Part shown: positions 38,612 to 50,600 of the stretch, in pieces
Numbering within the stretch: position 1 is the first letter of the stretch
How the letters are laid out: the number at the start of each line of letters is the position of its first letter
NCBI GenBank assembly: GCA_034440635.1
Contig: JAOTON010002088.1
Location: 124,001-188,000, forward strand
Direction: 5' to 3'
Length of the DNA stretch: 64,000 bases
Source: Lepas anatifera
Taxonomy: Eukaryota; Arthropoda; Thecostraca; Lepadidae
The notes under the pieces: generated by a model
What the model saw: the letters and a program-made list of their open reading frames with translations, nothing else
What the model was told of the DNA's origin: nothing
Databases searched by the model: none
Position numbers and translations under genes: made by a program

Positions 38612-41600
38612 TCAGCTGTTGGGCTGCACGCGACTGACCGCGTCCAGGCCCATACACTTGCAGGGACAGCCGGTGACTGGGCACTCGGTGTGCTCCTGAA
38701 ACCAGTCCGACATGTGGGAGGCGTGACCGCCGTGTCGACACGTCTGACACCAGGTGAACCACGAGTCGAACACGGCCGAGCCCTGGCCGGCGGCGCCCCA
38801 CGACGAGGCCGTGGTGCCCAGCTGGGTCTGGCACAGTGCACAGCGCGGCAGCGGCTTCCGGCAGTGCGGGCAGCACAGCACCTGCGCACAGCACAGCGTC
38901 AGGTATCTGGCAGTGTGAACAGCATCTGCGCAGACCACCACACAGCGTCAGGTATCTGACAGTGTGAACCGCAAAGCACCTGCGCACAGCACTGCACAGC
39001 GTCAGTTATCTGACTGTGAACCGCAAAGCATCTCCGCCCAGCACGGCACTGCGTTAGGTATCTGACGGTGCGGACCGCACAGCGTCAGGTATCTGACGGT
39101 GCGGACCGCACAGCGTCAGGTATCTGACGGTGCGGACCTCACAGCGTCAGGTATCTGACAGTGCGGACCGCACAGCGTCAGGTATCTGACGATGCGGACC
39201 TCACAGCGTCAGGTATCTGACGGTGCGGACCGCACAGCGTCAGGTATCTGACGGTGCGGACCTCACAGCGTCAGGTATCTGACGGTGCGGACCTCACAGC
39301 GTCAGGTATCTGACAGGCCCTACCTGGCAGTGCGGACACTATCACACAACGTCTGGTATCTGACAGTGCGGACTGCACCGCACAGCGTCAGACGCTGTAT
39401 TTGCAGACAGCATGTAACGTCAGACGCAGTGCATGGTGATGCTCTAGGACAGCGCTGAACACGGTGAATACATTTACGCTGTTGACCCAAGTACGAGCCA
39501 TTCCACCGCGCACTATGCACTTTGGGGTGTTTCGTAGCACTGCCGCCCAGACAAGCTGCTGGCTGTGGGAGGCTGCGGGCGGTCTCACCTTGACAGAGTT
39601 GGCCCCGGAGCGGGAGACCTGGCGGCGGCGGCGCACGTCGTCCATGAACGCCGACACACTCCTGTTGCAGAAGTTGCAGGCCACCACCGACTGGCGAGGG
39701 ACAGTGCTTACAGCTCACAGCGCACCAGCAGGACTCAGTGGTACCAATGTACCAATTAGTCAAGTGTATAACCATTGCGGGTTGGAAGCTGTCGATACAA
39801 ATGCAACAATAATTCCGTACGCCTTTTTCGGAGTTTGGGACTCCTTTGCTGGCAAATCTAAGCTTGACGGAGACAGCAACGGTGATTTTAGTTTCGACCG
39901 TTCAGCCAAACCGATTCGGAATGTAACTTGGGCTTTACGAAACACAGCAACTGCTGTGGTCACATGGTGTCGACAACTCTTACCCAGTTGGGAGGGTATT
40001 ATTGGGAGCGGAAATATGTATGCAGAATACTAGCCTAGGGATTTGAACCCGTGTCAGCAGTGTGGAAGCCGAGTGCTCTTATCTCACGCCACCGCATTCC
40101 ATCCAATCCCATTTGATTGGACGCATAGAATAACCGCAAGGCAGCCTAAGCAACTGAACTTGGGCGAGCTTAGGGAATTCCTGCGTTTCAACATTCCTCC
40201 CACATGTAGTAGAGTCGCACGGCGCGGCGGCGTAATAGCTAGCGACAAGAGCACGGTTCCGAAAAAGTTCTAGAAAGGGCAATCTGACCTATGAAAATAT
40301 TTCCAAACCATTGAGAGAGCGTAACTCATTAGCAGCCGGTGCGTTTTAACGACTGCTGATTGGTGAGAAGTGACGCACCTGTTTGGGGTATTGCGGCACG
40401 TCAGCCGTCTGACTGAGAACCCGCACATCAAACTGGGCCCGCTGGTTCCAGAGTCGCCACAGGTCCAGCAGCTCCCGGTAACTGGCGGCACAACAGGCAG
40501 AACTGTCGGTCCTGGCAACGACTCCAGAGCTGGGTCATTCCAGCGTAAATCGACCAAGGCATAAAACCCTACTATTTATTTCCACAAAAATTGGTATATG
40601 GGGACTCGCAAGGGCGTAGAATCCACCCAAGGCACCCAAAAATCATTTGAAAATTGGTTTAGAGAAATAGCCTCGGCATTTTTAAGGTCATTATATAGGC
40701 ATTGATTAGAGTGCCTATAGCTCGAAAAATTTTGAAGTGATTTCTAAAAATATTGTAGTCGTAGGATGATAATTTTACGGGCAACATTTTGGCTATCTTC
40801 AATTTTTAAATTTAAACAAAACTGTCAGTGACCTCATGTCCTAGTTTTATAAGTTCGGTGACCTTGACCCGTAGTACAGTGAAATTAAAAAATTGTCTTG
40901 AAAGTGTTTTGACATATGGTAGTATTCTTTCATATCAAATAATAAAAATAATGGCCTTCGAAATGCATATACTACTTTTAGCTTCATATATATAACACTA
41001 GGTGTCACTGTGGAGCTATGCTAGCGTAACTCATGTTCTAATTGACTTGTAACTTTAAAATAAAAACATTGGAAGAATCAAAATCGAGCAGTCAAACTAG
41101 AATTGAATCACTTAACCACAAGCACAGGAATAAGGGGTTGCCCTCCCTATTTTGAATTCACCTTACTGTCCCTTTGGAAATGAACTTACCTGGTGTAAAT
41201 GTCATGTATGGTTGTTTGGATCATTGTACATCTTTTGAAAATAAATATGTCCCCGTCACATTGAATCACCGAACTATGATGTAATTTCCAGAAGCATTTA
41301 ACCCGCGCCCCACCGGGGGTCCGGCGCCACCTTCGCCCCACCGGGGGCCATCAATGCCCCCTCCTAACCCCGAAAATATGGAAGTTAGCGCAAAGCTGCA
41401 GAGTGTATTAGAAAGATCATGCGAATTCAGAAGATTTTACTTGGCATGTTTAAGCGCTCCGGTCTTTGTTTTGACCTCGAGCGGTCAAGTTATGTCACGA
41501 TAGGCTATGTCCACTAATATATGCAATCCTTAAGAAACCTGAGCATAGCTCTCACGCCATTAGAGCTATTGAGATCTGGAAAAAATCATTTGGTAGGAAA

Positions 41601-44600
41601 TACCTGGACTTTCTCCGCTATGTGGAACATAGCCAAAAGAAGATAGCCAAATTAAAATCTGCTAAATGGTGAACAAAAACGTAAAATATCGTTATGATCA
41701 TTATAAAAATGGCAGAACTATAGGGTTTCAAAACAATGCCTACATGGTGACCCCCGAAAAATTCCGGAGGCTATATCTGTCTTACCAAATTTTCAAATAA
41801 TTTTGTTGATGCCATGGTTAGATTCTGCACCTTTGAAATCCCCTTAGCACCGATTTTGGAGAGAATCAAAAATAGAAGGGTTTTATTTTACGATACTTTT
41901 GGTCGATTTATGGTGGAATGACCCAGAGCTGGCACAGGTTGTGTTTATACTTTTCAGGGGAAGAAAACATGTCGCAATTAATGAAAGCACCCAACCGAAG
42001 GCTAATGGCCAAAAAAGACCGAACGCGTGACCACCAGTCCATCCGGACTCGAGCCAGGTGGTCAGCGTCCTGTCGTTCCAGATCCCGCCTCCGGACTTAG
42101 TCTCACCGATCGATCCCGCACCCGACTCCAGCCCTCATCTTTGGACCCAGACAACTCCAGATACCTACCCCACCGGTCGATCCAGTTCCCCAAAACGCAC
42201 ACGCGATGCGCAATTCAGCTCTGACCTTGACCTGTAGACCTAGAACCTAAAACAAACACTCTTACCCTGAATTCCAGAATCTGTGGTCCGACCCTCACCT
42301 TCCAATCCAGACCCCAGACCGACCCTCAACTGCCGATCCAGACCGACTCCGACCCTCACCTGTCGATCCAGACCCCGACTCCGACCCTCACCTGTCGATC
42401 CAGATCCCGACTCCGACCCTCACCTGTCGATCCAGACCCCGACTCCATCCTCACCTGTCGATCCAGACCCTGACTCCGATCCTCACCTGTCGATCCAGAC
42501 CCCAGCTCCGACCCTCACCTGTTGATCCAGACCCCACCTCCGACCCTCACCTGTCGATCCAGACCCCGACTCTAACCCTCACCTGTCGATCCAGACCCCG
42601 ACTCCATCCTCACCTGTCGATCCAGACCCCGACTCCGACCCTCATCTGTCGATCCAGACCCTGACTCCGATCCTCACCTGTCGATCCAGACCCCAGCTCC
42701 GACCCTCACCTGTTGATCCAGACCCCGACTCCATCCTCACCTGTCGATCCAGACCCTGACGCGCGGCTCGGCCGCCTGGCCGGCGTAGGAGGCGATCAGC
42801 GCCGCCGTCTGCACGTCGCCGCTGACGTTGATGTAGTTCTGGAGCAGCTCCAGGCCCTCGTCCGCCACGCCTGCCCGACAACGGAGTGGTTCCTCACACT
42901 CGTCAGGGGACAAACCAGAGGATTAGTCTGGAGAGAATGGCGGGGCTGGTCATGCTCTAAAACTGCTTCCCAATCTAAGATATCTCAGTGATTATGTACG
43001 TATTGGCGCTAACTGGGAGCATAACCTCCACCACAAATAATGAAGGACAATTCTTCGACTATGAGCGCAAGCTTGGTAGACCTAGCGATAAGAGCCGGGT
43101 ACCTATGGAATAAACATGTATGTACATGACAACCCGACACTCGTAAACATAATACCCAGCAGAATGAGTGAATGTGACCTCATGACCTGTGAGCAGGATC
43201 AGTGGACGTGACCCCGGCACCTGTGAGCAGGATCAGCGGATGTGACCCCGTCACCTGTGAACAGGATCAGTGGACGTGACCCCGTCACCTGTGAACAGGA
43301 TCAGTAGACGTGACCCCGTCACCTGTGGACAGGATCAGCGGATGTGACCCCGTCACCTGTGAACAGGATCAGTGGACGTGACCCCGTCACCTGTGAGCAG
43401 GATCAGCGGATGTGACCCCGTCACCTGTGAGCAGGATCAGTGGATGTGACCCCGTCACCTGTGAACAGGATCAGCGGATGTGACCCCGTCACCTGTGAGC
43501 AGGATCAGTGGATGTGACCCCGTCACCTGTGAGCAGGATCAGTGGACGTGACCCCGGCACCTGTGAGCAGGATCAGTGGACGTGACGCCGTCACCTGTCA
43601 ACGGGATCAGTGGACGTGACCCCGGCACCTGTGAACAGGATCACTGGATGTGACCCCGGCACCTGTGAGCAGGATCAGTGGACGTGACCCCGTCACCTGT
43701 CAGCAGGATCAGTGGATGTGACCCCGGCACCTGTGAGCAGGATCAGTGGACGTGACCCCGGCACCTGTGAGCAGGATCAGTGGATGTGACGCCGTCACCT
43801 GTGAGCAGGATCAGTGGACGTGACCCCGGCACCTGTGAACAGGATCAGTGGACGTGACCCCGTCACCTGTCAACGGGATCAGTGGACGTGACCCCGGCAC
43901 CTGTGAACAGGATCACTGGATGTGACCCCGGCACCGTGAGCAGGATCAGTGGACGTGACCCCGTCACCTGTGAGCAGGATCAGCGGACGTGACCCCGGCA
44001 CCTGTGAGCAGGATCAGTGGATGTGACCCCGTCACCTGTGAACAGGATCAGTGGATGTGACCCCGTCACCTGGAGCAGGATCAGTGGACTTGACCCCGGC
44101 ACCTGTGAGCAGGATCAGTGGACGTGACCCCGTCACCTGTGAACAGGATCAGTGGATGTGACCCCGTCACCTGTGAGCAGGATCAGTGGACGTGACCCCG
44201 TCACCTGTGAGCAGGATCAGTGGACGTGACCCCGTCACCTGTGAGCAGGATCAGTGGACGTGACCCCGGCACCTGTGAGCAGGATCAGTGGACGTGACGC
44301 CGTCACCTGTCAACGGGATCAGTGGACGTGACCCCGGCACCTGTGAACAGGATCACTGGATGTGACCCCGGCACCTGTGAGCAGGATCAGTGGACGTGAC
44401 CCCGTCACCTGTCAGCAGGATCAGTGGATGTGACCCCGGCACCTGTGAGCAGGATCAGTGGACGTGACCCCGGTACCTGTGAGCAGGATCAGTGGATGTG
44501 ACGCCGTCACCTGTGAGCAGGATCAGTGGACGGACCCCGGCACCTGTGAACAGGATCAGTGGACGTGACCCCGTCACCTGTCAACGGGATCAGTGGACGT

Positions 44601-47600
44601 GACCCCGGCACCTGTGAACAGGATCACTGGATGTGACCCCGGCACCTGTGAGCAGGATCAGTGGACGTGACCCCGTCACCTGTGAGCAGGATCAGTGGAC
44701 GTGACCCCGTCACCTGTGAACAGGATCAGTGGATGTGACCCCGTCACCTGTGAGCAGGATCAGTGGACTTGACCCCGGCACCTGTGAGCAGGATCAGTGG
44801 ACGTGACCCCGTCACCTGTGAACAGGATCAGTGGATGTGACCCCGTCACCTGTGAGCAGGATCAGTGGACGTGACCCCGGCACCTGTGAGCAGGATCAGT
44901 GGACGTGACCCCGTCACCTGTGAACAGGATCAGTGGATGTGACCCCGTCACCTGTGAGCAGGATCAGTGGACGTGACCCCGGCACCTGTGAGCAGGATCA
45001 GTGGACGTGACGCCGTCACCTGTCAACGGGATCAGTGGACGTGACCCCGGCACCTGTGAACAGGATCACTGGATGTGACCCCGGCACCGTGAGCAGGATC
45101 AGTGGACGTGACCCCGTCACCTGTCAGCAGGATCAGTGGATGTGACCCCGGCACCTGTGAGCAGGATCAGTGGACGTGACCCCGGCACCTGTGAGCAGGA
45201 TCAGTGGATGTGACGCCGTCACCTGTGAGCAGGATCAGTGGACGTGACCCCGGCACCGTGAACAGGATCAGTGGACGTGACCCCGTCACCTGTCAACGGG
45301 ATCAGTGGACGTGACCCCGGCACCTGTGAACAGGATCAGTGGATGTGACCCCGGCACCTGTGAGCAGGATCAGTGGACGTGACCCCGTCACCTGTGAGCA
45401 GGATCAGCGGACGTGACCCCGGCACCTGTGAGCAGGATCAGTGGATGTGACCCCGTCACCTGTGAACAGGATCAGTGGATGTGACCCCGTCACCTGTGAG
45501 CAGGATCAGTGGACGTGACCCCGTCACCTGTGAGCAGGATCAGTGGACGTGACCCCGTCACCTGTGAGCAGGATCAGTGGACGTGACCCCGGCACCTGTG
45601 AGCAGGATCAGGGGACGTGACCCCGTCACCTGTGAGCAGGATCAGTGGTGTGACCCCGGCACCTGTGAGCAGGATCAGTGGACGTGACCCCGTCACCTGT
45701 GAGCAGGATGGCCTGCAGGTCGGCTTCGTCCCGCAGCCGGCGGGTGATGTTCTGCAGCGCCTCCAGCAGACGGTCGTCCGGTAGGAAGCGGCAGGCGAAG
45801 GCCACCCGGTCCTGTACGTGAACGCCGTGCTCCTTCTGCGGAGTAAAAGCCGGCATCGTTAGTCAGCCGCCGACTCATGGAACTTCAGCTTCAGCGGAGA
45901 GGCATATGATGCCAATGAGGTAACTGTGCAGTGCTGTGAAATTCCACAAGACCAGTAGGTGATAATATTTCGATACTTTTCAGCACCTAAATTGTAAGGC
46001 ACCCAGGAAAATAGTTTTCCAACATGATTCAACGTGGTTGCTCGTTGGCGGGAGAGCGGCGCTGTGTCTCTTGGTCTCCACTCCCACGAGGGCAGAGAGC
46101 GGTGGTGCTCTGCTCACCACCACCACCACCCGTCCCCTCTCGCCAGAGTGCAGGTATATTCACACGTGCCGCCCCCGGCTCACGAGCCCTATCCTCCTCC
46201 CGGTACGCACATCCACGCAGCTACCCGCTCACCAACACAGCGTCGTAGTTGTCGCCGTCGGCGGTGAGGAAGCTGAAGATGGCGCGGATGTAGGGGTCGG
46301 CCAGCGATGAGCGCAGCTCGGAGCTCGTCTGCTGCCACAGCGCGCGCTTCTCGCTGGTGAAGCCCGACAGCGCCAGCGCCACCACCTGCTCCCCGGACAC
46401 ATACCCATTGTTGACGTTTCACAATATACAAACTGTTCAGCTCAGGTGGCGTCGTCAACTACCATCATGGATGGCAAGGGACGGAAGAGAGCTCACGGGG
46501 AGCCGGGATGGGATTCGAACCCACAGTCTTAAGTTGAAAAGTTTTACATATTTTCACTGCGGCGATCCACGCCTCGAGATGCAAAATGCACATGTGAGTG
46601 AGGGTTGGCCACGGTGGAGTGTAGAGGTCTCGAGAGTCACACGCAGATGAGGTGGAAAAATCAGACTCCGGCATGGTACATTCAACTATGTGCGCCCCAG
46701 TTGGTCATCCTGGTGACTGGTATATACACGCGTGTGCTATACTTGGAGCATACTTCGTGTAAATAGGTAAATATCTGCAACGTCAGTCTGCATTGAAAGG
46801 CTCGAACCGTTGCAACATCTATGCAATGGCCACGTCTAAATTTCGAGGGTCATAACCTTATCAGATATCACAAGATGTGTTACTGATTTCTATGCTGACT
46901 TCCAAAAGTCCATAGCTAAAATTCACTCCCCGTCTATCCGAGTTCAATTTGTACATAAAAGAACCCACCGCCAATTTTTTACGCCTCCATAATATTTGTC
47001 TTGCTCAATACGTATTTCAATAGCTATAGTGACTTCGCTCACCACATGTCTATAGACCATTAGATTCGCACGGTTCAATCAATTGCACCACCGAGGCCCA
47101 TACTCATCGGCGGAAACTACCGCGAAAATATGCATTCATCTATCACCGAAGATGACCATACCAAGCAAGGATGCAGAGGTTTCTTACCACCTTACTGTTG
47201 GAGCTGGAGAGAAGCCGGATCATGAAAAACTTCACGGAATGTCCCATTGTACAGATGAAAAACTCTATGAACTGCGGGGTGGGAGGGTTCAGCATGAGTC
47301 TGTACAGGTGCACCAGTGCGGGGTGGGAAGGCTCAGCAGCAGTCTGTACAGGCACACCACTGGGTGGGAGGGCTCAGCAGCAGTCTGCACTGACCTGCAG
47401 CTGCGGGTCGCGCGAGCGCTGCAGGATCTGGATGGCTCTGCGCAGCGTCAGCTGGAACACGGCGACAGCGGCGGCGCGCGTGAAGGCGCCGTCCCTCTCC
47501 AGCGAGTCCAGTAGCGCGCTCTGCGACAGCTCGTCAACGCCCCAGCCGCACAGCCGCAGCGCCAGGTCCCGCGCCTCACTCCTGAGGCACACGGGGTCAG

Positions 47601-50600
47601 TGGTCACCGCTCCTGAGGCACGTGGGATCAGTGGTCACCGTTCCTGAGGCACGTGGTATTAGTGGTCACCTTCCTGAGGCACGTGGGATCAGTGGTCCCG
47701 TTCCTGAGGCACGTGGGATCAGTGGTCACCGTTCCTGAGGCACGTGGGATCAGTGGTCCCTCCTGAGGCACGTGGGATCAGTGGTCACCGCTCCTGAGGC
47801 ACGTGGGATCAGTGGTCACCGCTCCTGAGGCACGTGGGGTCAGTGGTCACCACTCCTGAGGCACGTGGGATCAGTGGTCACCGCTCCTGAGGCACGTGGG
47901 ATCAGTGGTCACCGCTCCTGAGGCACGTGGGATCAGTGGTCACCGTTCCTGAGGCACGCAGGGTCAGTGGTCACCGCTCCTGAGGCACGTGGGATCAGTG
48001 GTCACCGATCCTGAGGCACGTGGGATCAGTGGTCACCGCTCCTGAGGCACGTGGGATCAGTGGTCACGTTCCTGAGGCACGTGGGATCAGTGGTCACCCC
48101 TGAGGCACGTGGGATCAGTGGTACCGTTCCTGAGGCACGTGGGATCAGTGGTCACCGCTCCTGAGGCACGTGGGATCAGTGGTCACTGTTCCTGAGGCAC
48201 GTGGGATCAGTGGTCACCGTCCTGAGGCACGTGGGATCAGTGGTCACCGTTCCTGAGGCACGTGGGATCAGTGGTCACCGTCTGAGGCACGTGGGATCAG
48301 TGGTCACCGCTCCTGAGGCACACAGGGTCAGTGGTCACTGCTCCTGAGGCACGTGGGGTAGTGGCAACTGGCCTCCCACGCGCACAGCCAGTAGTGTCCA
48401 TGACGATGATACATTCAGTCAATGCTCACGACACCAAACTGCAAGTCTTGTGTATCTTACGCTTTCAACGCAGCCTATTTTCTGTATTTCTGTCTGACAT
48501 AGTTTATTTATGTTTTGTGTTTTATTATCCCGGTCAACATGCATTGCGGTTCCAACCTATCGCTGCTACAAACACCGCTTGTGACAGGCAAATGAGGGAG
48601 AAACAAGTTGCTCTCCTGATCACCTTTCTCAGACCGCTCTCGTCTGCTGGCTGTTGCCTTACAGCGTTGTATTACCTGAATATCTTGCATTTGGCGACCT
48701 TTTCTACGCCAGGCCAACTGCGTAGTTCTATCGAGGACTTGTTAGATATGCCACCATCACCCGCCAATACAGATCTGGAAACAAAGGCCGGTGATGATAC
48801 GAGCTATGGGCCAATCAAACATGGTGTTACATCCGACAGCCTTACTGTAGCAGTTGGCAGACTCCCTGTATTGAGAAGCGGGCAAACCCACCCGGTAATC
48901 TCAGGTAACCATTAATTAGTCATTGTTAAAGTAATCGAAAAATATCCTCAGGCAAAGTGGCTGGGTAGAGGCGGCTTCAAGGCACCTGTCACGGGCACTC
49001 AAACCAAGCACGTTAACAGTGTTACAGATGACGTGACTTGCAACACGGTTGATGTTACCTTACTCCAGTCAACGTATACTACATTTTACCAACAAGTGTT
49101 CGTAGTATTAAACTATTCTTTGCGAGACCCAAAAGATTTACTTCATGCGAACCATCCCACCTGGATTTCAGACCTTGGCAACGATGTATGTTAAAGTACT
49201 TAAAAATCTGTCAAATTCATGATGATTTGAAATGGGCAGCTACGGCCGTCCATCTGAAATGCCCTCAGAAACCTGCCCCGTTAATCCCCTGCACGCCGCC
49301 GACGCTGACCTGACTCCCTGGAAAGGCTGCGAGGTGGACACAGCATTCTGGCCACTGGAGCTGTGCAGCTCGTGACAGAAGGCCATCCACTCCCAGACGC
49401 CTCTCAGCTTGGGGTCGTCCACCAGGGCGGCGTTCTCAGCCAGCCGCTCCGTGACCCCGTACCTGTCGGCATGGCACGAGGCCGGGTCAAAGGCTGCCTA
49501 AGATCGGACAAAACACCGCGTCTACCCAGAGTCTGCTTGTCCTCTTGGCAGAAAAGTAGGCTGATCGAAAGCTGTCTACTTCAATGTAGAAGCCCAGGTT
49601 GAAAGCACTGGGAGACGATTTCTGAACGAATGAATAATTATTTATTTTCACGCCAAGCATAGCAAGCAAAGAATATAACAGGACGGACGGGATTATTGGG
49701 CCTATCTGGTCATCCATTCAGGCGATCAATCCTGCAGTCCCAACAATTACTCCCTTGTGAGAAAAAACACCTTCCTACAGATGAATTTTAAATAATTGAA
49801 CAACGAAGTTATCTCATGCAGGATGTTCAGCTAATGCATATTTTTTTGTTTGGTAAACATGAAAATGGTTTGCTCAATATCGGGTCGAACTATCTGTTCC
49901 ACCCGCAACTCTTCATCAAGTCGTACGTGATGAAGTACGTGACCTCTAGAAACGAGCGCTACCCGTCTTAGAAGGCGACCAGACTGAACATAATAAGATA
50001 GGGAGGTATTTTGCAACGCAATTACATCCATCGCAGGAAGCGCCACACAGAATGACGGTATAACAAACTAACTATACAGCAGTCTACAACAGTTTTTTTG
50101 CACTGTTTCTGTAGTGACATTTTTTCTTTGTAGCGCATTTTATTTTGTTCCGCCCCCTCTTTTCATGTAATGTTTATGTCTATGCTAATGCTAATGTTTT
50201 GCACCGATATTGTTCAGAGTTTCTCTGCCAGCTGCATGGACACGATCTGCATCATTGACTCGGTGTGAGAGGCAAACAGCACCCCCTTTAAAGGGAATGT
50301 GGCACCTTCATAACGTTTTTTGACTGAGATAGCCAGTTGTAAGCAAGTCGGAAACCCGGTACTCCATGTATCATTTGTCTTGGAAATCGATATTTCCGTA
50401 GAAAAAGTTAAACCTACCTGACACGCCCCTTCCCTGTGTGCGGCCATTGTTGTGAGCTACTGAGTGACGACATATGCTGATGTCCGATGAGGATCGTATA
50501 AGCCCTTGAAGCATTTAGTATTGTAATGGTTGCGATCTGACATCATCAAGGATTTTATTTATTTTCCTAGAGGAGTATTTTTAAAAACAAAATATTGAAC

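Noticed and set aside
38357..38959. 200-codon plus-strand open frame
   Set aside because: Antisense to the last MIOS exon, which encodes the conserved cysteine/histidine zinc-binding end.
40030..40095. Functional tRNA gene
   Set aside because: Only B-box and partial D-arm resemblance; no complete cloverleaf or acceptor stem.
43186..45696. CRISPR-like array
   Set aside because: Units are contiguous 34-bp tandem copies without unique spacers, in a eukaryotic intron.
48331..48915. 194-codon plus-strand frame with hydrophobic segments
   Set aside because: Starts inside the 31-bp minisatellite of a MIOS intron, and no recognisable domain or splice structure.
49860..49975. Possible hammerhead ribozyme of a Penelope-like element (GTGATGA..GAAAC)
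   Set aside because: The core reads GTGATGA instead of CTGATGA and the stems do not pair convincingly.
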